From assembly GCF_029963765.1 (NCBI RefSeq), contig NZ_JALBYU010000007.1, positions 1 to 64,000 on the forward strand: a DNA stretch of 64,000 nt. The letters run 5' to 3'. Below the pieces are notes generated by a model that saw only the letters and a program-made list of their open reading frames with translations, had not been told where the DNA came from and ran no database searches. Positions 53,699-63,370 of this stretch are shown piece by piece. The position numbers and the translations under genes are program-made. The DNA is from Pseudomonas sp. UYIF39. Its GTDB lineage: Bacteria; Pseudomonadota; Gammaproteobacteria; Pseudomonadales; Pseudomonadaceae. How positions within the stretch are numbered: position 1 is the first letter of the stretch; every line of letters starts with the position of its first letter.

Positions 53699-54361
53699 AT
53701 GAAGACTCTTCTGCATATTCAGTGTTCTCCACGCAAACAGCGTTCGGCTTCCCTTGAAGTCGCGCGCAGCTTCATTGCGCGTTATCAAGCAAACACCCCG
53801 GACACCGAAATCATCACCCTCGACCTTTGGAACATGGCTCTGCCGGAATTCGATGATTTGGCCATGGAGGCCAAATACGCCGGGCTCAATGGCACGCCGT
53901 TGATCCCCGCACAGCAAGACGCCTGGAACACGTTAAAAGCGTTGGCCAGTCACCTGCACCGCGCGGATGTGCTCGTGATGTCCGTACCGCTGTGGAATTT
54001 CAGCATCCCGTACAAACTCAAGCACTTCATCGACCTGGTATCGCAGAAAGACATCCTGTTCAGCGTTGACCCGGAACGCGGTCTGGAAGGCATGCTGCAC
54101 AACAAACTCGCCGTGGTGATGTACGCCCGCGGCCTGGATTTTTCGGCGCAGTCGAGCACACCGGCGGAGCACTTCGACTTCCAGAAGCCCTACGTGGAAG
54201 CCTGGCTGAAATTTATCGGCGTCACGGATGTGCATTCGGTGATTGTGGAGAAAACCATCCTGGGGGAAGACGTTGATCGGCGCGCGCGTGAGGACGCGAA
54301 TCAGCAGGCCAGGCGCCTGGCAGACAGTTTGTCGCTGACGCTTCAGGCCCACTGCTGTTGA
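53699..54361 (+). CDS. azoR: FMN-dependent NADH azoreductase-like protein
   Basis: A 220-aa flavodoxin-fold oxidoreductase of the AzoR family: LLHIQCSPRKQRSASLEVARSFIARY binds FMN phosphate, and MSVPLWNFSIPYKLKHFIDLV is the central FMN-contacting motif. It reduces quinones and azo compounds by two electrons in the cytoplasm. The ATG at 53699 gives the family start; a longer frame from 53558 is the promoter region. It is divergent from its likely LysR regulator. Confidence 0.85.
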   Translation: MKTLLHIQCSPRKQRSASLEVARSFIARYQANTPDTEIITLDLWNMALPEFDDLAMEAKYAGLNGTPLIPAQQDAWNTLKALASHLHRADVLVMSVPLWNFSIPYKLKHFIDLVSQKDILFSVDPERGLEGMLHNKLAVVMYARGLDFSAQSSTPAEHFDFQKPYVEAWLKFIGVTDVHSVIVEKTILGEDVDRRAREDANQQARRLADSLSLTLQAHCC

Positions 54362-54413
54362 GGCAAGCCCTGACTTGAGACCGGCTAATGGGTGGTCCCT
54401 TTTGGTCCCGTGC

Positions 54414-54758
54414 TTACTCTTGCCGGACAATATCGACCGAGATCTCCACCGCCGCAATCGCGCCTCTGTTCTCAAGCCAGTGTGTGGTGTTCCTGTCCTC
54501 GGGCCAGCCCACTCCCGGCCCATAATCCGTGGCGACTCCATTTCGATGGTCAGTGATCGTTCCTTGCAGAATGTAGACGGTGCCTGGTCTGTCGATATGG
54601 TTGTGAATCGGCCCGAAGACGCCTCCAGGCTCGATGGTCACCTTGCGCATTCTAAGTTGACGCCCTGCCATACCCTCGATCTCAGGACCCAGGTCAATGG
54701 CTGCAAGTAACGTCACCGTAACGCCTTTCGTCTCAGGTGCCGCCTGTTCGTTGTTCAT
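54414..54758 (-). CDS. cupin-domain protein
   Basis: A 114-aa single-cupin protein. Metal-binding motif 1 is GPIHNHIDRPGTVYILQG and motif 2 is GPGVGWPEDRNTTHWLEN, with His and Glu ligands mostly present. Short cupins of this kind act as sensors, dioxygenases or isomerases; none can be chosen here. It is convergent with the azoreductase gene. Confidence 0.82.
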   Translation of the reverse strand: MNNEQAAPETKGVTVTLLAAIDLGPEIEGMAGRQLRMRKVTIEPGGVFGPIHNHIDRPGTVYILQGTITDHRNGVATDYGPGVGWPEDRNTTHWLENRGAIAAVEISVDIVRQE

Positions 54759-54876
54759 CGCGCGCTCCTCTCTTTATATACAGGGCCTAACTAGAAGTAG
54801 AGACCCTAAAAGGTGTGATCAGTCGGGAGGCGACAAAGGGTCGATTGCGCCCACTCGCGACAGGCAGCTTCTGGCC

Positions 54877-56459
54877 GAGTGTGTGTAAAAACGTGAGATT
54901 GGGTTTTCTATATCGACGCTAGGCGACCGTGTTCACGCTTCACAAACCGATCAAGGTCACGACGTTTCCAGGGACAGTCAAAACGGCTCAGCAGCTTCTT
55001 AAAGCCCTTGGGATGGGGCAAAAAAGACCGGTTTTTACGCCGTTAACGCTTTCATCAAGCCAGTGGTACCGATGATTTTCATGACCCGTTTCAGGTTGTA
55101 GGCCAGCACATTCAAGCTCATCTCGGTACTCACCCTGGCCAGCTTTCGGGTCAGGAAGTGCGTCGCACCCATCCATTGTTTGAGCGTCCCGAAGGGATGC
55201 TCAACAGTCCGTTTTCGGACTCGTCGTTCCGTGCTCGGGGTGCATTGCGACTTCAACGCGCAACCTTGGCATGTCGAACTCCAGTAACGATGCAACTTCA
55301 GGCCTTTTTCAACGTAGGAATGGTGCCAGATCAGCGCCTCTCCAGCCGGGCAAATGTATTCGTTTTTTGCCGCGTCATAGATGAAGGCATCGTTATTGAA
55401 ACGCCCGTCAGTCTTGGCTCCAGAGGTCATCGGCTTGGGCACATAGGCGGTGATGCCTGCATCGTGACAAGCCAGGATTTGTTCGCTTTTGAAGTAACCT
55501 CGGTCAGCCACTACCGACAACGTATCTGCCGCCATCGCCTCGCGGGCCTGCTTGGCCATTGAGCTGAGTTGATCGCGGTCGGAACCGACGTTGGTCACCT
55601 CGTGCGCAACGATCAAATGGTTCTGGGTATCGACCGCTGTCTGCACCTTGTAACCGACGACTCCCGTGCCGCGCGTCATCATGGAGCGGCTGTCTGGATC
55701 GGTCAGTGAGACCTGTTGATCCGGCGATTCATTGAGCTGGATTTCGATCGCCTGAAGCTCCTTCATTTGAGTTTTGAGCTTGGCGATTTTCTCTTCCAGC
55801 CGCACGGCGCTGGGCGCGGGAGCTGTTGGTTCTTGCCGATCGGCCGCATCGAGTGCCGCCAGGTAACGGTTGATACTCGATTCAATTTCTTCCATTCGCC
55901 GCTTCAGTTTGGCGCTGGTGAAATTGCGGTCGCGGTTGTTGATCGCCTTGAACTTGCTGCCATCGATGGCGACCAGATGTTCTCCGAATAATCCCAACTG
56001 CTGACACAGCACGACGAACTGGCGACAGACGCCTCGGATGGCCTTGCTGTTGTCTTTTCGGAAGTTGGCAATGGTCTTGAAATCGGGCATCAAGCGGCCG
56101 GTCAGCCACATCAATTCGACGTTACGCTGGGCTTCTCGTTTCAGGCGCCGGCTCAACTGGATGCGGTTGAGATAGCCGTAGATGTAGATCTTCAACAAGA
56201 TTGCGGGGTGGTAAGCCGGCCGGCCAGTATCGGCTGGAATGGCACCTTCAAAACCCAGATTGACCAGGTCGAGTTCGTCGACAAACACGTCGACTACGCG
56301 CACCGGTTTGGTATCGCTGACGTAGTCGTCGAGGCTCTCGGGAAGTAAGGTGCCTTGGCCTCGATGTTCACCTTGGATAAAGCGCTTCATGGGCGATCCC
56401 TGCGATGAAATCCTCAGAAATCATAGCAAGGGTTCAAGAAAGCGTTTTTACACACTCTG
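54877..56459. mobile_element. IS1182-family insertion sequence
   Basis: A 1583-bp element. Left end GAGTGTGTGTAAAAACG (from 54877) and right end the inverted form of CAGAGTGTGTAAAAACG (to 56459). GGCC stands at 54873-54876 and 56460-56463, the inferred 4-bp duplication, and beyond it the flanks GCTTCT and AGAAGC restore a long palindrome, so it inserted in the centre of an intergenic palindrome. It carries one transposase gene. Its ends match the three MITEs at 46802, 49030 and 51098. Confidence 0.88.
55035..56390 (-). CDS. IS1182-family transposase, probably internally shortened
   Basis: A 451-aa DDE transposase: HLVAIDGSKFKAINNRDRN holds the first Asp, TLSVVADRGYFKSEQIL the second, and RTVEHPFGTLKQWMGATHF the Glu. 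The Cys cluster CPAGEAL and CQGCALKSQC is a family mark. Compared with IS1182 proteins in my memory (about 475-480 aa), the helix between ERR and the final Glu motif, usually about 25 residues, is missing; here CTPSTERRVRKRTVEHP is continuous. The catalytic triad remains, but activity is uncertain. Confidence 0.88.
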   Translation of the reverse strand: MKRFIQGEHRGQGTLLPESLDDYVSDTKPVRVVDVFVDELDLVNLGFEGAIPADTGRPAYHPAILLKIYIYGYLNRIQLSRRLKREAQRNVELMWLTGRLMPDFKTIANFRKDNSKAIRGVCRQFVVLCQQLGLFGEHLVAIDGSKFKAINNRDRNFTSAKLKRRMEEIESSINRYLAALDAADRQEPTAPAPSAVRLEEKIAKLKTQMKELQAIEIQLNESPDQQVSLTDPDSRSMMTRGTGVVGYKVQTAVDTQNHLIVAHEVTNVGSDRDQLSSMAKQAREAMAADTLSVVADRGYFKSEQILACHDAGITAYVPKPMTSGAKTDGRFNNDAFIYDAAKNEYICPAGEALIWHHSYVEKGLKLHRYWSSTCQGCALKSQCTPSTERRVRKRTVEHPFGTLKQWMGATHFLTRKLARVSTEMSLNVLAYNLKRVMKIIGTTGLMKALTA

Positions 56460-56721
56460 GGCCAGAAGCAGCCGGTGGCTGGAGCAATGGCAAATGTGCA
56501 CCTATGCTTTGCCTGCTGGAAGAACTGATCAAGCAGAACGTGCTGCTCCGACAATGGTACGCAATTTTTGTAGTAGGTCATCCGAGCGAACCAAGCCGGT
56601 ACCCCTTAGGGATGACTAGAGCGCAACGAGTGTGACCGACCGCTCCCTGAGAAAAATCACTGCGCCATTAGTTCCTAAGTTTGGGTAGTCAATGCATTTG
56701 GCATCCGTCAAGGAGAACTCT

Positions 56722-58344
56722 ATGACGCAATCTCTCAAACCAATAACCGCGTTGACGGCCTTTGTCTCACTGGCGATACCTGCGTTCACCATGGTGCAAG
56801 CTGCAGGCGAAATCCCCCCGGCGATCACTACTCCTGATCGCATCGAAACCCGTATCGGCGTATTGGAGTTCAAGGATGGCGCTCCGAGCGCGAAGACCAC
56901 ACAGGATGTCTATGACACCATGGCATTCACTCGCGGCATAGACGCGTTCGTGAACAGTTTTTCGGGCGCCTCGGCTTATGCGATTCGTGAGGGCTTTCAC
57001 AGCATTGGGGCCGAGGACAATGCGGTGGTCATCTTCTCTGAGTTGATGGACTCCAAATCGCTGTTTCTCACCGCCAACGCCGATACCGTCTATTCGCTTG
57101 CGATCCTCGATCTGACGAAAGGGCCGTTGGTGGTTGAAGTACCACCCAAATCGCTCGGCACGCTCAATGACATGTGGTTTGGCTGGATCATTGACATCGG
57201 TGCGCCAGGCCCTGATCGGGGTGAAGGCGGCAAGTATCTGATTGTGCCGCCAGACTATGACGGCCCCCTTCCCGACAGCGGCTTTTTCGTAGGCCACTCG
57301 AAAACCAACCATGTCCTTTACGCCGTTCGTGCCTTCATGGAGAACAATGACCCGAAACCTGCTGTCGACCTGATCAAAGAAAAGCTCAAGATCTACCCCT
57401 ATACACCGGGCGGATTCGGCACCAGTATTGCCACGGCGCTCGCGGGTCAAGTCAGGCTGGAGGTCAACCCGCCGATTCCTCCAACGAAGTTCGTTGAGGG
57501 GAGTGACAAGTCGTTCAACACCATTCCGCCAAACGACTTTTCCTATTTTCAGATGCTCGACAAACTCGTGCAGTTGGAGCCTGCAACCTCTTTCGATCCT
57601 GAACTCCTGGGTCAACTGGCGGCCATTGGTATCGTGAAGGGCAAGCCCTTTGCTCCGGACGAGCGGATGAAGAAGATCCTCACCGACGCTGCGGCCGTGG
57701 GTAACGCAGCGGGCAGATCACTAAACTGGCGTGCTGCCGACTATCCCGGTTGGGCCTACTACCCAGACTCGATGTGGTCCAACATGTTGTGGCAAGGCGG
57801 TTTTAACTTCGAGACACCGCCGCCGATGATTACCAAGGAAGGCTTATTCAAAGCATTACCGCCCACCGGCGCGCGGACACTCGATTCCCGCGCGGCATTC
57901 TATTACGGCTACACCATGGATTCGCCGGGCATGATTATGCGGTTGCCCAATGTGGGCTCGCAGTACCTCATGGGCTTCACGGACGCCGAAAAGAATCCCT
58001 TCGATGGTGGCAAGACCTACAAGGTAACCCTGCCACCGAAGATTCCAGCGGCCAAATTCTGGTCGTACACCGTCTACGACAACCAGACGCGATCCATGCT
58101 CCAGACACCGCAGCGCTACCCGCGCGCCGGAAGCCAGACCTACCCTACACCAGCAGCCACGGAAAACGCTGATGGGTCCACGACCCTCTACTTCGCCCCC
58201 TCCAAGCCAGCTGACGCCAAGGCCGGCAACTGGATCCAGACCATGCCCGATAAAGGCTGGTTTACCATCTTGCGCCTCTACAGCCCCCGTGAGTCGTTCT
58301 TCACCAAAGAGTGGCGGCCGAGCGAGATCGAACTGGTTCGGTGA
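56722..58344 (+). CDS. DUF1254/DUF1214-domain periplasmic protein
   Basis: A 540-aa secreted protein with a signal peptide ending near VQAAG. The N-terminal DUF1254 part (YDTMAFTRGIDAFVNSFSGAS, LTANADTVYSLAILDL) is followed by the DUF1214 end (FWSYTVYDNQTRSMLQTPQRYPRAGS, GWFTILRLYSPRESFF). The family is common near outer-membrane proteins and sulfatases but has no settled function. ATG at 56722 after AAGGAG. It starts about 260 bp after the IS element and leads into the outer-membrane protein gene. Confidence 0.85.
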   Translation: MTQSLKPITALTAFVSLAIPAFTMVQAAGEIPPAITTPDRIETRIGVLEFKDGAPSAKTTQDVYDTMAFTRGIDAFVNSFSGASAYAIREGFHSIGAEDNAVVIFSELMDSKSLFLTANADTVYSLAILDLTKGPLVVEVPPKSLGTLNDMWFGWIIDIGAPGPDRGEGGKYLIVPPDYDGPLPDSGFFVGHSKTNHVLYAVRAFMENNDPKPAVDLIKEKLKIYPYTPGGFGTSIATALAGQVRLEVNPPIPPTKFVEGSDKSFNTIPPNDFSYFQMLDKLVQLEPATSFDPELLGQLAAIGIVKGKPFAPDERMKKILTDAAAVGNAAGRSLNWRAADYPGWAYYPDSMWSNMLWQGGFNFETPPPMITKEGLFKALPPTGARTLDSRAAFYYGYTMDSPGMIMRLPNVGSQYLMGFTDAEKNPFDGGKTYKVTLPPKIPAAKFWSYTVYDNQTRSMLQTPQRYPRAGSQTYPTPAATENADGSTTLYFAPSKPADAKAGNWIQTMPDKGWFTILRLYSPRESFFTKEWRPSEIELVR

Positions 58345-58420
58345 GACAAAGTCACGGTCAGCACAACCGCTCGGGCGTGCTGACCGTGAGGTTGGTCTAA
58401 GTCGCAAAGGAGAGAACAGA

Positions 58421-59236
58421 TTGCGAGTACAACTACCGTTAACACTGCTGTCGACCACTGTTATCGCTATGCAGAGTGGCTTGGTACGTGCCGAGGACTC
58501 TGCGGAACTGGCAAAAAAGGCACTCAACCCGGTTGCCGCGATGTACAGCCTTCCGGTGCAGTACAACTGGGATCAGAAGATGGGGCCTACGGGAAACGGC
58601 ATGCACAGCGTCACAAATATCCAGCCCGTTCTGCCCTTTCGTTTAAACGACGACTGGAACCTCATCTCACGCACCATCCTGCCCGTTATTGACCAGCATG
58701 GCCTGGCACCCAATGGCGCAGCGGATAAATCTGGTCTGGGCGATGTAACTCAGAGTTTTTTCTTCTCGCCGACAAAACCCACCGACAGCGGCTGGATACT
58801 CGGCATTGGCCCGGCACTACTGATTCCCACCGGCAGCGATAAGCTACTCAGCAGCAAGCAATGGGGCCTGGGCCCGACGGCAGTCGCGCTAAAACAGTCA
58901 AACGGCTGGACTCGCGGCATTCTCGCTAACCACATCTGGGGCTTGGAGGACAGCCCGCCGGATGACAAAGAAAAGGTTAACCAGACCTTCCTCCAACCTT
59001 TCCTCTCGTACACCACAGCTACTTACACGACGTACGGAGTGAACACCGAGTCGACCTATAACTGGCAATCCCGGGAATGGTCGGTGCCGGTCAACCTGAC
59101 AGTTACCCAGCTCCTGAAAATCGGCGGTCAGCCTCTAACGGTGCAAGCGGGTCCGCGATACTGGCTCGATAGCCCTAAGGATGGCGCACAAGGCTGGGGC
59201 TTTCGCATTGCTGTAACGTTACTGTTTCCACGCTGA
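58421..59236 (+). CDS. outer-membrane transporter-like protein
   Basis: A 271-aa protein with a signal peptide (cut after VRA near residue 24) and beta-strand-rich remainder, ending in LLFPR. It contains NWNLISR-like NDDWNLISRTILPVIDQ and GLGDVTQSFFFSPTKP, typical of phenol-degradation MetA-type or transporter-like outer-membrane proteins. The start is TTG at 58421 after AAAGGAGAG. It follows the DUF1254 gene by 76 bp and is probably co-transcribed. Confidence 0.72.
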   Translation: MRVQLPLTLLSTTVIAMQSGLVRAEDSAELAKKALNPVAAMYSLPVQYNWDQKMGPTGNGMHSVTNIQPVLPFRLNDDWNLISRTILPVIDQHGLAPNGAADKSGLGDVTQSFFFSPTKPTDSGWILGIGPALLIPTGSDKLLSSKQWGLGPTAVALKQSNGWTRGILANHIWGLEDSPPDDKEKVNQTFLQPFLSYTTATYTTYGVNTESTYNWQSREWSVPVNLTVTQLLKIGGQPLTVQAGPRYWLDSPKDGAQGWGFRIAVTLLFPR

Positions 59237-59396
59237 TGGGTAGAAAAGCCTGTGAGTCGAAACTGACAGGCCATTTGACTGACTTCTGCTTCATGCGAAT
59301 GGCTCGCGTGGGTCGTTTTCAGCCGGTCGCGACAGGCTGAAATCAGCTAAAAGCGTTCATTCGTGTTTTCACGCATGGCCAGCGTGCGTTTTATAT
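59237..59396. other. convergent intergenic gap
   Basis: 160 bp between the outer-membrane protein gene and the end of the formylglycine-generating enzyme gene. It includes CAGCCGGTCGCGACAGGCTG, part of a dispersed Pseudomonas palindrome, and no gene. Confidence 0.4.
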
Positions 59397-60509
59397 TCAA
59401 CGGTGCTTTTCCCATTGGTCATTACTTGTCGCCAAGCGAAAGCCGAGATGCGACATGGAGTTCATAGGATCTGCGCCCTGCCTGGCGCTGGTTCGAAAAC
59501 TCGTGCAGTAGGTGTCGCTACAAAGAAAAGATCCGCCTCGGATTACGCGCTGCGGTGCATTGGCCGTCACCCCAAGTTCGGGGTCATAGCTGTCGGAAGG
59601 TCCAACCGGGTTTACCGCTGCTTCGCCCGCCGGTTGATGTTTGAGACCAACTCTAAACGCGTCGGCTCGATACCAATCGGCGACCCATTGCCAAACATTC
59701 CCGGACATATCGTAGAGCCCGTAGGCGTTAGGTCGGTAACTGCCTACCGGCTTGGTGCCAATTTTGAATTTGTTACTGGCGCCGGTCACGGGAAACGGCT
59801 GTATCTCATCCCAGGTATTCGCCATCTTTTCTCCATCGGGCGAGAAGTCATTCCCCCACGCATAGGTCGCTTGCTCCAGTCCGCCTCTTGCGGCGTACTC
59901 CCATTCGGCCTCGGTGAGTAGGCGCTTGTGCGCCCATGCGGCGTACGCCTGCACATCTTCACGTGAAACCTGAACAACAGGATGAGTTTCCTTGCGCTCG
60001 ATTGTACTGTCGGGCCCCAGCGGGTGACGCCAGTCAGCCCCCGGGACAAATGCCCACCACTGGCTGAAATCATTTAGCGGAATGGGTCTGTCTGTGCCGA
60101 CAAAAACTAATGCGCCAGGCACCAGGTCGCTGTCATCAGGCTCGGGAGTGCCCGGTGGTAGTTGTACCTTTAAATCTTCCCATCGGGGTTTGCGTTCGGC
60201 GGTGGTGATGTAATGTGTTTCAGAAATGAAGCGGGCGAAATCGGCATTGGTGACGTCATAGCGGTCGATCCAATAGCCGTCCAGTCGCACCTTGTGGGCC
60301 GGCCTTTCGTTTGGACGAGCCTGCTTGTGATCGCTACCCATCAAAAATTCGCCGGCAGGAAGCCAGACCATTCCCAGTGGGCCATTTTTTCCATCACCCA
60401 GCGTCAAAGGCACAGGGCCGCGATGCTGATACACCACAAAAGCCACGCAAGCCAACACGATCCCGGCGCAGACGATGGCAATACCCAAACGCCGTTTCCT
60501 GATAAGCAT
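59397..60509 (-). CDS. formylglycine-generating enzyme family protein
   Basis: A 370-aa protein anchored by one N-terminal helix (residues about 9-28), the rest outside the membrane. The sulfatase-modifying fold is seen in MVWLPAGEFLMGSD, YWIDRYDVTNADFARFI, LLTEAEWEYAARGG, and YDMSGNVWQWVADWY. The two catalytic Cys are both present in GGSFLCSDTYCTSFRTSARQG. It converts the active-site Cys of sulfatases to formylglycine. The divergent arylsulfatase at 60691 has a Cys-type motif, its obvious substrate. Confidence 0.9.
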   Translation of the reverse strand: MLIRKRRLGIAIVCAGIVLACVAFVVYQHRGPVPLTLGDGKNGPLGMVWLPAGEFLMGSDHKQARPNERPAHKVRLDGYWIDRYDVTNADFARFISETHYITTAERKPRWEDLKVQLPPGTPEPDDSDLVPGALVFVGTDRPIPLNDFSQWWAFVPGADWRHPLGPDSTIERKETHPVVQVSREDVQAYAAWAHKRLLTEAEWEYAARGGLEQATYAWGNDFSPDGEKMANTWDEIQPFPVTGASNKFKIGTKPVGSYRPNAYGLYDMSGNVWQWVADWYRADAFRVGLKHQPAGEAAVNPVGPSDSYDPELGVTANAPQRVIRGGSFLCSDTYCTSFRTSARQGADPMNSMSHLGFRLATSNDQWEKHR

Positions 60510-60690
60510 GTGTGCTCCTCCTCATATCAGTCTGCGGCCCTTGCTGAACCTGCTGAGTATCAAGATCAGGTATAGACACCACATCTCCAAAGTCAACAGC
60601 CACCCGCGTTGCCCATGAGATGGACTGGCAAGCGACGAAAACGGTTCTACACTCGGAGCTTGGGGTTTTGGGGGTTTACAGGAGCTGGCC
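60510..60690. promoter_or_regulatory. divergent promoter region of the sulfatase pair
   Basis: 181 bp between the formylglycine-generating enzyme gene and the arylsulfatase gene; promoters of both must lie here. The sulfatase ribosome site is AGGAG at 60680-60684. No clear operator is visible. Confidence 0.4.
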
Positions 60691-63191
60691 ATGGCCATTG
60701 CATACTGGAATCAATCAAATTGGCTGCATAACAGGCTTGGTGCTGGACTGGCCTTTGCCATGCTTACGCTCTCCTGTGCCAATGCAGCGCCACAGGAAGT
60801 CAACGGCACGCCCGGTTCACCCAGTGCAACCACGACCATCGACGGGCGATACCTCCCTAATCCTCCAGCCGCATTCGGCGGCGTTATCAACCTCGACGCC
60901 ACAACCTCGACGCCACGACCTCGACGCCCTACTGGTCGCCGACCGTCGTCCCGCCTAGAGACGCGCCCAATGTGTTGTTGATCATCACCGATGACGTCGG
61001 TTTCGGAGCGCCCAGTACATTCGGCGGCATCATACCCACACCCGCCATGGATCGCGTTGCGGCAGCTGGATTGCGCTTCACGCAATTCAATTCGACAGCA
61101 CTGTGCTCGCCCACACGTGCAGCCTTGATTACCGGACGCAATCACCACTCCGTCGGTTTCGGCGTCATATCGGAAATCTCAACGGGATACCCCGGCTACA
61201 ACAGCGTCATCACCAAGGACAAGGTAACCATCGGCAAAATCCTCAAGGACAACGGCTATGCAACCTCGTGGTTTGGCAAAAACCACAACACGCCGTCATT
61301 CCAGATCAGTCAGGCGGGTCCGTTTGATCAATGGCCCATTGGTATGGGCTTTGATTATTTCTTCGGGTTCATGGGCGGCGAAACCAGCCAGTGGCAACCG
61401 GGCAATCTGATGCGCAACACTACGCCGATCCATCCTTACGACGGCAAACCGGGGTGGAACCTGATCACCGCGATGGCGGATGACGCCGTCGGCTATGTCC
61501 ATGAATTGAATGCGCTCGATCCGAAGAAGCCGTTCTTTCTTTACTACGCGCCCGGCGGTACCCACGCGCCGCATCACCCCACGCCCGAGTGGGTCGACAA
61601 ATTCAAGGGCAAGTTCGACATGGGGTGGAATGCTGCGCGCGAACAGATCTTCGCCAATCAGAAGCGGCTTGGCGTTATCCCGCCGACTGCCAAGCTCACA
61701 CCGTGGCCGGATTCACTGAAAAAATGGGACGAACTTTCGGCGGACGAGAAAAAACTGTATGCCCACCAGATGGAAGTCTATGCGGCCTATCTCGCGTACA
61801 CCGATCATGAAATCGGTCGGGTGATCCAGGCCATTGATGACATGGGCAAACTCGACAACACGCTCGTCATCTACATCAGTGGTGACAACGGCAGTAGCGC
61901 AGAAGGCACCCCTAACGGCACGCCAAACGAGATGACCACTTTCAACGGAATTGACGTGCCGGTCGCCGAACAGATGAAGTATCTGGATGCTTGGGGATCG
62001 GACCAGACCTATCCGCACATGGCCGTGGGCTGGACCTGGGCCATGGACACTCCCTTCAAGTGGACCAAGCAAATTGCATCGCATTTTGGCGGCACCCGCC
62101 AGGGCATGGCCATCTCCTGGCCGAACCGGATCAAGGATGCCGGCGGCATCCGTAACCAGTTCCATCATGTCATTGACATTGAGCCTACGATTCTTGAAGC
62201 CACCGGCATTGATGCACCGCTCCAGGTCGACGGCATTGCGCAAAAACCCATCGAAGGCACGAGCATGGCTTACCTCTTCGACAAGCAGAATGCCGAAAAG
62301 TCTTCCACACGCACCACGCAGTATTTCGAGATGTTTGGAATGCGCGCGCTTTATCACGAAGGCTGGATGGCATCGACGACCCCCTACCGCGCACCTTGGG
62401 ACATTACTTCTCAGCCACCCAAGGACATCGTCAATGGTGTCAAATGGGAGCTGTATGACATCACCAAGGACTGGACGCAGAATGACGATATCGCCGCCGC
62501 CAACCCCGCAAAACTCAAGGAACTACAGGATCTGTTCTGGGTGGAAGCGAACAAATATCAGGTATTGCCACTCGACGCTTCCGGTTTTACGCGCGTCATT
62601 GCACAGAGGCCGAGCATCGTGGCCGGACGCACCGAGTTCAATTACCTTTCCCCAGTGACCGGCATTCTTCCGGGCAACGAGCCCAACGTGTTGAACAAGT
62701 CCTACGTCATTACGGCTGACATCACTGTTCCTGAAAGCGGCGGCGACGGTGTATTGGTGACCGACGGCGGCCGCTTTGGGGGTTACGCGCTCTACCTCCT
62801 GAAAGGTAAGCCGGTTTTCAACTACAACCTCGAAGGCGTTGCGCGATTCCGCTGGGAAGGGACCGAGGTGCTCACTCCCGGAAAGCACAGCATCAGCTTT
62901 GATTTCAAATATGCTGGGCCGGGATTCGGTAAGGGCGGCACCGGCGTGCTGTCGGTGGATGGAAAGCAACTGGCTAGTCAAACAATCCCACACAGCGTTC
63001 CATTCGTCTTCGGTGTGGATGAAAGTTTCGATGTCGGTTCCGACACCGGAACCCCCGTCGATGACAAGGATTACCAGGTACCTTTTGCATTCACCGGTTC
63101 ACTGCACAAACTTACCGTCAAGCTTGAACCAACGCAGTTGAATGTCGCGGGCAAGGAAGCAGTTCAGAACAAGGTCGGCACCAAAGACTAG
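60691..63191 (+). CDS. arylsulfatase, frame-shifted by a 14-bp repeat unit
   Basis: The intact form would be about 828 aa. The first frame (60691-60981) gives the signal peptide and PPAAFGGVINLDATTSTP, then runs out. The second (from 60972) gives LLIITDDVGFG (metal ligands), the active site CSPTRAALITG with Cys codon 61104-61106 (residue 134 of the joined protein), and the full alpha/beta sulfatase to KDLFW and the C-terminal domain. Between them is a 14-bp unit in 2.7 copies; removing one copy puts both halves in one frame (YWSPTVVPPRDAPNVLLIITDD). In this state the enzyme lacks its export signal and so is off. Starts from GTG 60972 would make a cytoplasmic fragment. Confidence 0.85.
60891..60928 (+). 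repeat. 14-bp tandem repeat inside the sulfatase gene
   Basis: CCTCGACGCCACAA (60891-60904), CCTCGACGCCACGA (60905-60918) and CCTCGACGCC (60919-60928). The unit is not a multiple of three, so each gain or loss changes the frame. Loss of one unit restores the joined arylsulfatase. Confidence 0.9.
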
Positions 63192-63370
63192 GAAAAAGCA
63201 CGCGGGTCAACTCGCACGAGATGATCCGCGACTTACCTGCGACAGCCTCCTTTGTAACCATCAGATCGAATTCGTATGTTGCAACTTTTCCTGAGGGGCC
63301 GCTTTGGGTCGATTTTGCCACTCGCGAAGGGCGGAAATCGACCAAAGTTGACAGTCGGCTTGGCTCAGAT

